Below are positions 13,137 to 24,785 of a DNA stretch of 64,000 bases, one piece after another. The stretch is from Microcebus murinus (lineage: Eukaryota > Chordata > Mammalia > Primates > Cheirogaleidae): positions 55,270,001 through 55,334,000 of the forward strand of contig NC_134109.1 of the NCBI RefSeq assembly GCF_040939455.1. Direction: 5' to 3'. The notes below the pieces were generated by a model. It searched no databases, was not told the origin of the DNA, and saw only the letters and a list, made by a program, of their open reading frames with translations. The position numbers were made by a program, and so were the translations under genes. Within the stretch, counting starts at the first letter, position 1, and every line of letters starts with the position of its first letter.

Positions 13137-16100
13137 GTGAGTTGAAATAAAGTCTACATTTTCTGATTGGGAGACATGTCTCATATTTCTTCAGTATCTT
13201 TTTTTTGTTGTTTTCACTACATATTTGTTGAAACAGGTCATTAGTCCTTCGAATATCCCTTCATCTCTATTTTGCTCATTGCATCACCATGGCATAAACA
13301 CATTCCTCTACCTGCTACATTTCCTTTAAAATATGTATTAAATTTAGATCAACTTCCAGTAAAATTTTAGGGAGGTAGCTACTTAATAGGTGATAGTCTA
13401 CTTAATAGATAGTCTACTTAATAGGTGATAAGTGATGATGTTTGGATCCAATAAACTATTTAAGGGTTGCAAAATATTTATATTCTAATTCCACAATTTT
13501 TTATTCAATTATTAAGTAGAACCTTTCCATAAAGAAAGTATCCCCCTCATCTAATATTCTTGCTTAGCTGTTTCACTTTAGTTACCAGATTTCAAAATAA
13601 TGAATTGATTTATTATGCAGCATTGAATAATTTCTATTAAAAGTATCATTATTACTTAAATACATTTGAGAAACATTAGGATTTTAAAACATGTTATATT
13701 TCAATCTAGGGCAGTTATTTTTATTATTGTTGGTTGAGCTGCTCCATATTTGGGCAATGGGACCCTATTCATATTAGCTCTTGTGTTTTCTTTTTCTTTT
13801 TTTTGACACAATCATGAGCTTTTACAATTTTTTAGATTTCTAATATGGCAAGATGCTTCAGGATCATCTTGTATACTTGAACTCAGCTATTTTTCCAAGA
13901 TCTGGCTTCTTCTTTTTCTTTTTTTTTTAATAGCATTTAGAGATTACAATCTGGGTACAAATGTTGCTTGCTGCTACTGAGTTGGCCGTTTTTTCTTAGG
14001 CCTTTTCAGCAACAGAGATACGGAAAATAATTTTTTTTAAAGACAAAATATGTAATGAACTCATGAAGTTTTAAATCTGTTACTATAAACTGTTACAGAA
14101 TTACAATATAAAATTGAAGCCTGATTGAATAAGTATATCAAGTATATATAAATCAAATTTCCTAAGTTTCTGAACCTAGGTCATACAAAAAAAATTATAA
14201 TCTCTGACAAAAGAAAATATATTTATTAGAATTTATTGACTCAAAGCCAAAATTATTTTCATTCCAGAAGATATTGTTAATTTTAATATGTTCATTTTAC
14301 AGATAAATGGACTTACGCACAGATATAATAACTGATTTTTCTCAATGAAGGTGACACAGGTCAAAGTTAAAGATAATTCTCTATCTCCTGTTTCCTGTTC
14401 CAGTGCTTTGTTTATTTTTTTGTTTTTACTGATTCACTCTACCACACAGATTTATACTATTTGTATTTTTTTACTTTTAAATTTTGAATCCTCATGAATT
14501 CCTACATGCTATAAAAATGTAAAGACACAAGAAAACATTATTTTTCCAGGAGGTATATATTATTAATAATGGAGAGAGATTTTATAATTCATAATTATCA
14601 GTTGGTTATGTTTTAAGTATTTGAAATAGATAGCTTTTAGCTGACAGTTTTCAAAATATTTATCCTCTAAGTTTTTTCAAACAGAACTTTAAATTATCCC
14701 TTAGACTCTAAAAGAGAACTTTGAAGTCACTTTTCTAAATATTAACCTTTGGACAGGAATTTCTTCTTCAATGATGTTAAAACTACTCTAAAACTTTCTA
14801 GTAGTATAAAACTCTCAAATGGAGAAAATGAGCAGAGTTTCCTTCCTTACTTCTGAAACTTTTACTAATTGCAGTGAACCTCTTATTAGGACAGAAGGAA
14901 TACATTTTGTCCCTTAGTTTCAACTTTTTCAATGGCAGAAAATTGCTTCTAGGCATATCATTAAATATTGGTGCACCTACACATTTTCTCCTGTCACCAG
15001 AAGATACCACTTGATCCCCTGTCAATGCTTGAGCCTCCTTTCCATTCAACATATGATTAGGTAGGAGATGGGTCAGACAGATACAGCTGCATGAAATTAT
15101 ACAACACATGCATCAGCACTGATTTTTGAGAGAATAGATTTTTTGCAGCCCAATAAATCAAACTCTTGTGAAGCAATCTCTATCCCATAATTATCGTAAT
15201 ACTCTGATGCCCCTGTCTATCAGAAAATAAAGGGCAAATACTTTCTGTCAATAATTAGACCTTTCTCAAGTTTACTTCTTACATCTTTGCAACTGTACCC
15301 AGCTGAGGTTGAAGTGGTTAGCCTCCAGGGAGAGCACCATTATGAATAATGTCAAGTACTGAAAGGGACACATTAAATTAGACACAGAGATAAGCTTATT
15401 ACATTTTAAAATTCAGGTCATTTTCCATTTTTGTAAATTTTTTCATTTTAAAAATCCTTTTTTTAATTTTTAATTTATAATTCATACATCCTAATTTCTA
15501 ACATGTGAAGGATATAATTACAGGCTGTCATAAGAAATGCTATCAATGTTTGAAATGGATTAAATTAGATGCCACCACTACCTATTCATTTCAAAATGTT
15601 TTTATATATAGCAATTGAAATTATGAATGTTTGATGTATTACCTTATTTTGATTTTTTAAAACCGTATTTGTCCGTGATATATGAATCATTGGAATCTAT
15701 GTAAATCTTTTCTATATTAAAACACCTTTATATTTTTGTTGTTTTCATTAAAGATGTAAGTTGATAGCACCAATTATTAGGATAAAGCAAGACAAAATGA
15801 TTTGAATTTCTAAAAAACACTTGTTTCTTATATCTCTGATTAATTTATTGTTTTGTTGATATATTTTCACTGAAAGAATATGCTCTTTTGTTCTTTTCAA
15901 AATTGTTGCACATATATTTATATAATATGGAAAATTAAAGTGTGCATCTTTTGAAACTGTGTCTACAAGACACTGAAATAATTGATTAACTCAAGAAAAC
16001 TAGGCAACTTCAAACAAATGTGTAAATGAATATACTGGAAATAATCTGAAAGATATGTAATTCGACTGATAAATTAATCTACAATAAAGATCAATCAGCT

Positions 16101-16247
16101 TCCCCAATGTGAAACAAAGGTTGATTTGGATATATACTGACACAAAGTATAAAAAATGATTTTTGATAGTCATTTTCCAATCTAACCTTGTAATCAATAA
16201 AACTAAAACTCTTCTAGTTATTGTTACACCAACAACCTTGGCAAACA
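13137..16247. other. Repeat-poor non-coding stretch (intron-like)
   Basis: No gene is supported. A local tandem repetition of 'ctacttaatag' (three copies) lies at 13379-13432. A 103-codon minus-strand open frame at 14798-15109 has no recognisable motif and no ribosome- or splice-related context. Confidence 0.45.
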
Positions 16248-16930
16248 TTTTTGTTTTTTAATTTCAGAATATTACTGAGGTACAAATTTTTTGGTTACAT
16301 AAATTGCTTTTGTATTGCTTGAGTCAAGGTTATAAGTGTGCCCATCCCCCAGATAGTGTGAATTGTACCTGTTATGTGTGACTTTACCCATCCCCTCCCC
16401 CACCACCTGTTTGTTTTCTGATTAATGTTATTTCCATATGTGCACACAAGTGTTGATCGATTAGTTCCAATTTCATGGTGAGTACATGTAGTGTTTGTTT
16501 TTCCATTCTTGTGATACTTCATTTAGAGGAATGGGCTCCAGCTCCATCCAGGATAATACAAGAGGGATTAGTTCACCATTTTTTAAGGCTAAATAGTACT
16601 CCATGGTATACATATACCACATTTTATTAATTCAATCATGTATTGATGGGCATTTGGGTTGTTTCCACATCTTTGCAATTGTGAATTGTGTTGCTATAAA
16701 CATTCGAGTACAGGCATCTTTTTTACAGAATGTCTTTTTTTCCTTTGGGTAAATACCCAGTAGTGGGATTGCTGGATCAAATCGTAGTTCTACTTTTAGT
16801 TCTTTGAAGCATCTCCATATTACTTTCCATAGGTACTATGTTTGTACTAGATTGTAAAATCTAGTACATATGACTAGATTGCAGTCCCACCAGGAGTGTA
16901 TGAGTGTTCCTATGTCTCTGCACAAAGGCA
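16248..16930 (-). mobile_element. 5'-truncated LINE-1, strepsirrhine type
   Basis: The 3' end is at low coordinates ('cagaatattactgaggtaca', complement of the L1 3' UTR). ORF2 C-terminal sequence runs to about 16930 ('gtagtactccatggtatac', 'caatgtgaattg'-like text). It is more diverged than the copy at 1150-2608. A 38-base fold-back insertion lies at 16844-16880. Confidence 0.85.
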
Positions 16931-17847
16931 TTTGTAGGCCTTTTCTTTGGAGAAATAATATTGTTCTATTCGTTTTACTCAAAGTCCATCAATCTAATAA
17001 TATCAATACAGGTTTTCACTGTATCAAATATTGTGTTATTATGTTCATGGCAGCATTGATAGTCCATTTACTTCTCTCTACTATGTGGAAGATATGCATG
17101 CCAGCTCTGATATTTAGTAATTTTCATTGAAATTTACATGCCTTCTAAGTTATCAAACTATAAAATCAGAGTTACATGTTTACCCTTCTATTGAGCACTT
17201 TGGTTCCTATTATCTCCTTTCTGTTATTTTGGGATATGTTAGCTCTATATCTTGTGTTAACTCACAAGAAAATTATTATTGATTTTTACGATCAGGAAAA
17301 TAAAGATAATATCTTCCTCCAGGCAAACATTGAGAAGGTTTTCTAACATCACCTTTAAAATTTGGGATTCCCTAAGCTTGGGGTTCTCCAGCTGTTACAG
17401 AACCCACTGTGCATAGCATCCTCCTGGGCCTCCCTTCTCATCACCTCTGTGGAATTTGAGAGTCAAAATGAAATTATGCAAACATCAAGATTAAGATTCT
17501 TACGTGACGTGAGTAATAAAGTCTTCTGACTGTGACCTAGGTGCTACCTTCTATAAAACTATGGCAAAATAACCTTGTTAACTTGCAAGTAGGGTACAAT
17601 CTCACATGCTTCACAGTTCTTACTGGGTTTTTACTCATTCTTCAGAATTCTTAGCCATTTTGGCATTGTATATGCCTCTTGTTATGTTCTCTTTCTTCTT
17701 TCCTTCCAATACCCCAATCGAATATTCATTTTACTCTCTTCTCCTTCTTCCTTGACATTTCTTTCATGTGTTTTATCTTTTTCTTTGGCACATTCCAATT
17801 AATGTCTTCAGATAATATCTGTGAGCTCACTGAAACTCTAATCTATT
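16931..17847. other. Non-coding, nothing recognised
   Basis: AT-rich sequence with no recognisable repeat family beyond a possible decayed edge of the L1. The pyrimidine-rich stretch at 17670-17780 has no paired splice donor. Confidence 0.4.
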
Positions 17848-18070
17848 ATATTAGTTTGCTAGAGTTACCATAACAGAATACTATAGACTATGTGACTGAA
17901 ACAACAAAAACTTATTTTCTCATAGGTCTGCAGGCTAGAAGTTCAAGCTCATGGTGGTTTCTGGTGAGGATTCTCTCATTGACTTGTAGAGGTCCACTGT
18001 CTCACCATGTCCTTAAATGGACTTTCCTCTGTGTGTGGACACCCATGGTGTCTCTTCTTCTTCTTAAAAG
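17848..18070 (-). mobile_element. MaLR-class LTR fragment (antisense)
   Basis: Starts 'tatattagtttgctagagtt', the complement of a MaLR LTR 3' end, and continues 'gaaacaacaaaaacttattt', 'tctgcaggctagaagttcaa', 'gtgtgtggacacccatggtg'. It stops at about 18070, where L1 ORF2 sequence begins abruptly, so only the 3' half of the LTR remains. Confidence 0.7.
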
Positions 18071-18071
18071 A

Positions 18072-18424
18072 AGGCTCAATCAGGAAGAAATAGAACTCTT
18101 GAATAGACCCCTATCAAGCAACAAAATTGAAGTAGCAATAAAAAATTTTGCAACAAAAATAAGTCCCAGACCAGATGCTTTCACAGCCAAAATTTTCCAG
18201 ACCTGCAAAGAACTAGTACCTATAACTGCAGGAATTATTTTATAACATTGAGAAGGAAGGAATCCACCCCAACTCATTCTACACAGCCAATATCACCTTG
18301 ATTCCAAAGCCAGGAAAGGACACAACAAAAAGAGAAAACTACAGACCAAGATCCCTTATGAATATAGATGTGAAAGTATCAATAAAATCCTAGCACACTG
18401 AATTCAGCTGCACATCAAAAAGCC
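18072..18424 (+). mobile_element. Internal L1 ORF2 fragment, truncated at both ends
   Basis: ORF2 RT-region text is seen: 'gaatagacccctatcaagca', 'cagaccagatgctttcacag', 'accttgattccaaagccagg', 'gaattcagctgcacatcaaa'. There is no poly(A) or 3' UTR, so the copy is broken on both sides. Its open frame runs on from the preceding LTR, creating a spurious fused frame at 17892-18245. Confidence 0.8.
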
Positions 18425-18565
18425 CTATAATGTAGGGATTATTATTATTTCCTGTTTTAAATGATGGAACCAAGACACAGAATTTAAATTATTTGCCTAA
18501 GGCCACACAGCAATTGGTTAATCTAGCACCCACTTTGGATCCAGGGCGCTTTCTTGATCAATATT
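18425..18565 (-). mobile_element. MIR SINE (antisense)
   Basis: 'tagggattattattatttcc', 'gaaccaagacacagaattta', 'ggccacacagcaattggtta' and 'tggatccagggcgctttctt' follow the antisense MIR core in the right order. Confidence 0.7.
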
Positions 18566-21172
18566 TCCATAAACATTTAGATAATAAAGTAGGTCACCCC
18601 TTCCTTTTTCCCTAATATATGTATACATATATGATTCTCTGTCTAAACTGTCACATATATAACTGTCACATATATGATCAATTGAAATAAATTTTGTTAT
18701 AAATCGTAAGTCCTTAATTCTTACTGCTAGACTAATTAATGTGCTAGAGGTAATTAAATCAGCATAAATATCATAGCTAAATTTCATGAAAAAGATCAGA
18801 AAATGTTATGGCCATTAATAACTTCTGTAGCTATTCAAGCAAATGTAATGCAATAAGGATAATTAAATCTTGTGCTTGAGGGAGCAAGTGGGTTTGCTTA
18901 AGGAACAGAAAGGAAAATATGCCTTTATTCTCTGCCCCTGGGAAAACAGTGGAAAAACTGACTAGGTATATTAATGGGGTACTAAAAAGGGTAACATCTG
19001 CTGTACTCTGAAATATCAAGCTTTGGCTGAGGTAGAATTAACTGATTCATATCTGATATTGATATAACTTTCATTTGCAATATGGTAGAAACAGGCTCTG
19101 TTTTGATTTTTTTTTTTTAATTTACTCACTACAGTAAAAAAACCAAAATGCATGCTACCTCAAAAATGCACTAAGGATTACATTTTTGAAGTGCCTGGCA
19201 GAAAATGCTTTTAATGATATTTAAATTCTGTTTTCAAACTTGATTTCAATGGTGTTGAATACTCAGAATAAAAGTTTACTTTTTCTTTCTATAGTTCCCA
19301 CACCAGCCTGAATATGAATTATCAACAAACTATTGCAGGCAGCAGAAATAAATAAGTAGGTATTAGTATGATAAATCTGATATTCCCAACCAGTTACAGA
19401 ACAAAAATCCTTAATTATAATTCATAGAAAGCAGTACTATTTTTAAATCTTCAAGAATAAAGATGTTCTCATATTGGCAGCAATTATAAGAATGGACTGT
19501 GTAGTAGATTCAAACTTAATGCCTGAAAAACAGGTGATAATTTCTAATTTTAAATATATTCTTACTTGCAAATTTGTCAATCTGCCTATCTACCTTAGTG
19601 GTCTCATATACTAATAGCAGTGAACTTTAATAGGCTGAATAACTCTAATTCCAGTTCTCAATTTCAGGTTGTCAGTGTATTTTTATTTAATATCCTTCTA
19701 AAATTTAATTTTATTCCTATCTGCTCTTACTTTTTTTATGCTTGGGCCTCTGGGCTATGCCAATTTGCATATTTGAATTAATGCACCAAATAATGTTTGA
19801 AAGTCTAATCTTATTAAATGCCTTCAAATCCAACACTTTCCCTAACTAGATAAACCTTATTAATTAACCCATATGTTATCAAAACCTCATGCTGGCTGCC
19901 TACCAGGCTGTCTCTGGGGGTCAAATGGACCAACTAGTTCCCTTAGAAAAACTAAGTGCTGACACGGGGTAATTTATGTGAAGTTAGATTTCCAAAGAAG
20001 CTCACTTTTCCACTGACACAAGACTCCATACATTCTAGAATGTATTGGTTGAATAATTGCTTAGGAGTTGACAGTTTTTGAGCTTAGGATTTTTCATATC
20101 ATTTTCCACCCTGAATAAGGCTTTGTCACAAGCAAGTTTAAAGAGGAATGAAATGATTTATATGTACCATATGCTACAATTGTACTAATGGTGACACAAA
20201 TTTTGGGGGTAGTGATGGGCTAAGGAAAGGAGAAGGAAAAAAACTGACAGTTAACCATAAAAATATATCAAAATATGAATAGCAGTCCTTTTGCTAAATA
20301 AAACTACAAATAAGATACCAGAGATCTGATATGAAAAAAAGGGAAAATGCCAAAAAATATAGATGCCAAAAGTATAAACTGCATGGAATATATTTTTAAA
20401 AGTGTATGTGTCTATCTTGTCCTGTCAATTATATAATATAAAGGATACAATTAATGATGAACTGAAGCATTAAATCACTACTAATTATATGATACAAGTC
20501 TCAGAAGATACGCTATTTCTCAGGATCAAGTAGGAGGAGCTCAATATGGGCGATAACTTCCATAGTTACCTCAGATTGAGAAATAACAGTTGGGTTAGGG
20601 GCTCTAGTTATCCTAATAGTTAATGCTTCTTGTTCTAGAAGAAAGGATTAAGAAAGGATTATAGATGAGATTGTCCGGGTAAAACAACCAAAATGACACA
20701 TATGACCACTCTCCCCAAGGTACTAGCCCTCATACATCCCTGTACCTACTTCCTGATAAACATTTTTATGGAATATTATTAACCTTTATCATCTGATGCA
20801 AGTCTCCTTACACATGAAGCTGCAAGAGGAAATTTGGAATAAGCCCTGTTGCCCGTTCATTCTCAATATACAGGAATTCAAGACTCCCTTTTGCCATGGT
20901 CTAGGTAGGAATACTTGACAACAGGACTTCTGAAACTACAGCAATTCCAAACCTTTCTCTGGACGTGAGTCTTAAGGAGAGATAGTCCAGTGCAATATTC
21001 TTCTGTTTGCCATAATTGCTCAGCAATATTAATGTACTAAAATCCATTTTTACTTCTTTTAGTAACAGATATTACCACATTTTAAAAAATTTACCTGTTA
21101 AAGTTAATAACAACAGTTCTTTATTATGTATAATCAAGCTTTATGACACAAACTTGCTCCTCCACCACCTTG
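18566..21172. other. Repeat-poor non-coding stretch
   Basis: No repeat family is recognised apart from short low-complexity runs. It contains the candidate terminal exon at 19295. The absence of old mobile elements over about 2.6 kb is notable for this window. Confidence 0.45.
19295..19480 (+). other. Candidate terminal coding exon and short 3' UTR
   Basis: The acceptor 'actttttctttctatag' ends at 19294. Carrying the AG left over from the 13060-13136 exon, the frame reads Ser-Ser-His-Thr-Ser-Leu-Asn-Met-Asn-Tyr and ends ...Ala-Gly-Ser-Arg-Asn-Lys before TAA at 19353-19355. An 'aataaa' hexamer follows at 19456-19461. The intron would be 6158 bases. Each signal is ordinary alone; the combination is suggestive only. 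The 3' limit is arbitrary. Confidence 0.25.
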
Positions 21173-21204
21173 AGTGTGTACGTGTGTGTGCGTGTGTGTG
21201 TGTG
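21173..21204. repeat. (TG)n microsatellite
   Basis: Alternating TG with two CG interruptions, about 16 units. Confidence 0.9.
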
Positions 21205-21884
21205 GTAAACGCAAGGAATAGGCCCCCTTTTAAAACTTGTGATGTTTCTGAAATAAATGCTCCAATGTTGGCTACAAAAGACTGTCATTGTAATAATTAC
21301 AACAGAGTGATTAATAGGATAGTATTAATATAAGTGCTGTTACAGCATTTGTTATACAAAGGAATGGTTAAATGACTGTTTCCAAAAATTCAAAATAGAA
21401 AACCAAAATAATTATTGCAAACTATTGTACCAGCTCAGCAAATGGAAATTTTTGTAAAAAGGTTATTTTTAAGAAGCATTTCAAAGAGGAAAATCTGGCC
21501 TAAAATCACTTTATTAAATATTATACATTCTCTTAGCTATTAATAATATGTATTCCTTATAATTAGTAATACAAAATTTAATATCCAGAATTTACAGTTG
21601 AAATTAGCAGATACTGCTAACATAGCTGTACAAGTAGATCATTATGTCATTAAAAATAGGACATTCTAATAACCCAAATTTCTGTGTTAATGATAGAATT
21701 ATACATAAGAACAAAATTATAGTTGAAAAATTTCAGCAGCTTTAAAACCTTGTGTGTCATCACAACTATATATCACATCAATAAAATGCTGTTCTTGTAA
21801 TATGCCAAAAATAGGTCTAAAATGAATTAAAACCACTAATTAATATGGTTGAGAATAACATGGACAACAACTCTGTACCAGTGT
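21205..21884. other. Non-coding, nothing recognised
   Basis: AT-rich unique-looking sequence. No repeat, hairpin or splice pair stands out. Confidence 0.4.
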
Positions 21885-22060
21885 GCCAACCCTGCCTTGG
21901 GGCTTTGCCTATAGTACACTATATTCTCATCATAACAAGATTAGTTGTATATTATTACTATCATTTGAAATATGAAGTATGACTAAGAGTTAGTAAGTGG
22001 CTAAAATCTTGGTTTAGCTTTTCACTATATTCTCAACCACTAGGCTATGATTTCATTATT
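21885..22060 (-). mobile_element. MIR-like SINE (antisense, weak)
   Basis: 'ctatagtacactatattctc', 'gagttagtaagtggctaaaa' and 'ctcaaccactaggctatga' match the order of antisense MIR but with low identity. Confidence 0.4.
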
Positions 22061-24599
22061 ACATATTTAGAGGTTAAGATCATGTCTTCCTGTAAACATC
22101 TGATTCCTTCTCCCTTTCTCATCATAAGACTTGGGCAAGTTTCATCCAATCATGAATGAGACACAACGTCCAGGATCTCATGACCTGGATGATCTATAGA
22201 TGCAGTGCCTCTTAATCTAGAGACCTATAAACTAAAAAGTCTATCATATAATGGCAGAACAGGGATAGCTAACTACAATAAATTCCCCTGTTTAAAAATA
22301 TGGGAGTAGGTCCAAAGATTATTTTTCTCATCTCTACCTTCTAAGAGTTCTTTTTTTTTTCATCATCCTCCTTGGGCAATTATAAAGAATGGATTGGAAA
22401 AGACATCCTTTTCTGGCAACCTGATAACTACTTGCAGATATTTGGAGGCCAAGAAATCTTAGGACTCTCAATCTCTTCTAGTCTACAATGGCAGTGCTTT
22501 TTGCTAACACCACTACATTTTACAAGGTTATGTATTTTCTAAGTATTTAATATTTTAGGGTCAACTCTATTTGCCAAAATTGATGTCCATAATTCTTTCC
22601 TCTCTAGATTAAATTATATTTATTTTGGATATATCATACTTTGGTAAAAATACTACTTTAATCATTCTAGCATCACTTTTCTCCTGTTGAACAGCATATT
22701 AGCTATTTTAGAGGCATGATCTACAAGGCCTGGTAATTATTTTAGAAGTTTAAACAAAAAGTTTCATGACAACACCCTTTATTAAATCTTTATCCTGTGG
22801 TGACTTTTAATGGGAACTCTCTGAGTTAGGCCTTTTCCTTAAGGCTGTATCTTAATGGCTATACCTTTAATTTGGTGAAAAACAGTTTCATTAAGCAAGT
22901 CTGCAATTCTTAATTGTTTCTACTACTTCTAAATAGTGCTTGAAAATTGGCTATTTCTTTTCATATTTCATCTTTTTCTTGTAGTACTTCTACATATTTA
23001 TCTTGTACATTATCTTCTAGTTGGAAGATACAAGGAATCTTCCAACTAGAAGGAAGGAATAATTTTCTTAAATGTTTAAATATTATACACTATGGGTCCC
23101 AATTTTTCTAGTGTCCCATTAAAGTTTTCTTATTGTTTCTCTGGACAATTATGGTAGTTTTCTTGTCACCTATATACCTTTGATCAAAATCTTATTTTAG
23201 GTTTTCCTTGCAGTAGCACCTAATTTTGTGGTAGCAACCTCTGTAATGGTCAGTTATGGCTATAAAGCTGTAAAGCTGTATACTATAACACCCAAAACTC
23301 AATGGCTTAAAATGGATATTTTCTTGGTTAGACAACCTGACAATACCTTAATCTATGTACTAAGAACATCTGCCTTAAACATCGTACTCAAAGGCTACAA
23401 TTAAAGAGGATATTTCAGAAGAATGATCTTTGCAGAGGTTGAGCAGTTCTAGCACCCTCATAGTGCCAGTAGAGGGACCTGGGATGTATTCAGATTATTA
23501 TTAATAAAATCACTGGTTCTTTGGTTTCAACAGAAAAGCCTGTATCAGACTAACATGCTAATGAATACAAATCTAAAACATGGATTGAAAATAAGAACAA
23601 ACTTCAAAATTTGAGAGACCAAAATCCAACAGATAAGGTAAGGAGATATGGCCATATTTCCTTCAGGGTATCTGCAAATTTCCTGTTCTGTGAAGGGAAG
23701 ACAAGTATGTAGGTATCCAGGTGGTAGTGGGAGTTTCTCTGGGCTCTAGAAGCAAAGGCTGAAGTAGGAATGCCAAAATGGCAGGGATTTGAGGAACCAC
23801 AATCCTGTAGAAGACAGAATTATAGATGTGAACCCGAAATCCTCTATTCAGTTTCTCCTCTATTTGTCAAATCCTAAACCTTTAATGCAATGAGAAAAAT
23901 TCTGAAAGAATAAAAAATTAAATTAAATTAAATTAAACTAGAAAGCAGCCCTTGGAGATTTGATGATCTCACAGGGCTGGGTTGACAAAAGTCAGTCCAT
24001 GGCTCAAAAGGCAGAGAGGCTTTGTTAAAAATCCTAAGGTTCTACCTGAGACCTCAGAAGAGCTATGCCCTAAATGTAAATTCTTCACAGGAACAAGAAC
24101 AAATGAGAAATAGACCAGCTCTAAGGATGGCTGAAACCCACTCTCTTCTGGATTAGAGTAATCTGCAGGTAATCTCTCCCTCTGATCGAAGAAAATCAAA
24201 TCATTTTAAAGAAATGAAGAAAATAACATCATTCAGGGCCCTTACAACTTCCATATATAATGTAAAGAATTCTACTTAAAAAAAAACATTCATGCCAATA
24301 AAAATAGTTTCAAAGGGGTCCGTGAACTTTACGTGAATCTGATATTAGCTCATGTATGGAAACTTTATTTTAAATTGTGGATTTTACAGTTAAAGATTCA
24401 TGTAAGGTTCATGGAGTCTTCTCTTTATGTTTTATGAGTTTTATAAATGTCCTAACCAGTATACTATTAAAATTTTGGTCCCAATTTTATGTGTGCTCGT
24501 CCTTTTTCCATCATGTCCTATTCATCACATAATCTTTCTGCATTTTCTATTCCTTTTTCTCTCTGTTATTCAATCTTCTTATTGAATAATACTCTCTCC
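22061..24599. other. Non-coding stretch with a splice-like pair
   Basis: No repeat is recognised with confidence. A fold-back hairpin lies at 23014-23052, and a (TTAAA)n run at 23914-23938. A strong acceptor/donor pair bounds 23534-23637, but its frames are closed. Confidence 0.4.
23014..23052. repeat. Perfect 16 bp inverted repeat, 7-base loop
   Basis: The arm 'cttctagttggaagat' (23014-23029) and its exact complement (23037-23052) flank 'acaagga'. It may be a fold-back (templated) duplication. It is too short and isolated to call a microRNA precursor. Confidence 0.9.
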
Positions 24600-24785
24600 T
24601 CTTGTAATAAAAGTTTATGAATTAGGTACTATAATTATTCTTATTTTATTCCTGAGGAAACTGAGAATAAAAGGTTAAGTAACTAGTAACCAGCCCAATA
24701 TCACAAAACTGATTCTAATCTAGGCATTCTGGTTCCCAAATCCATGAACCTAACATTTATTCTATGCTGCCTTTCACAAAATAAA
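24600..24785 (-). mobile_element. MIR SINE (antisense)
   Basis: 'attaggtactataattattc', 'cctgaggaaactgagaataa', 'aggttaagtaactagtaacc' and 'gcattctggttcccaaatcc' are antisense MIR core landmarks. Confidence 0.7.

Noticed and set aside
14798..15109. 103-codon minus-strand open frame
   Set aside because: No recognisable motif, no splice or promoter context, and a length expected by chance in 64 kb.
17892..18245. 117-codon open frame
   Set aside because: It is an accidental fusion of antisense LTR sequence with an L1 ORF2 fragment.
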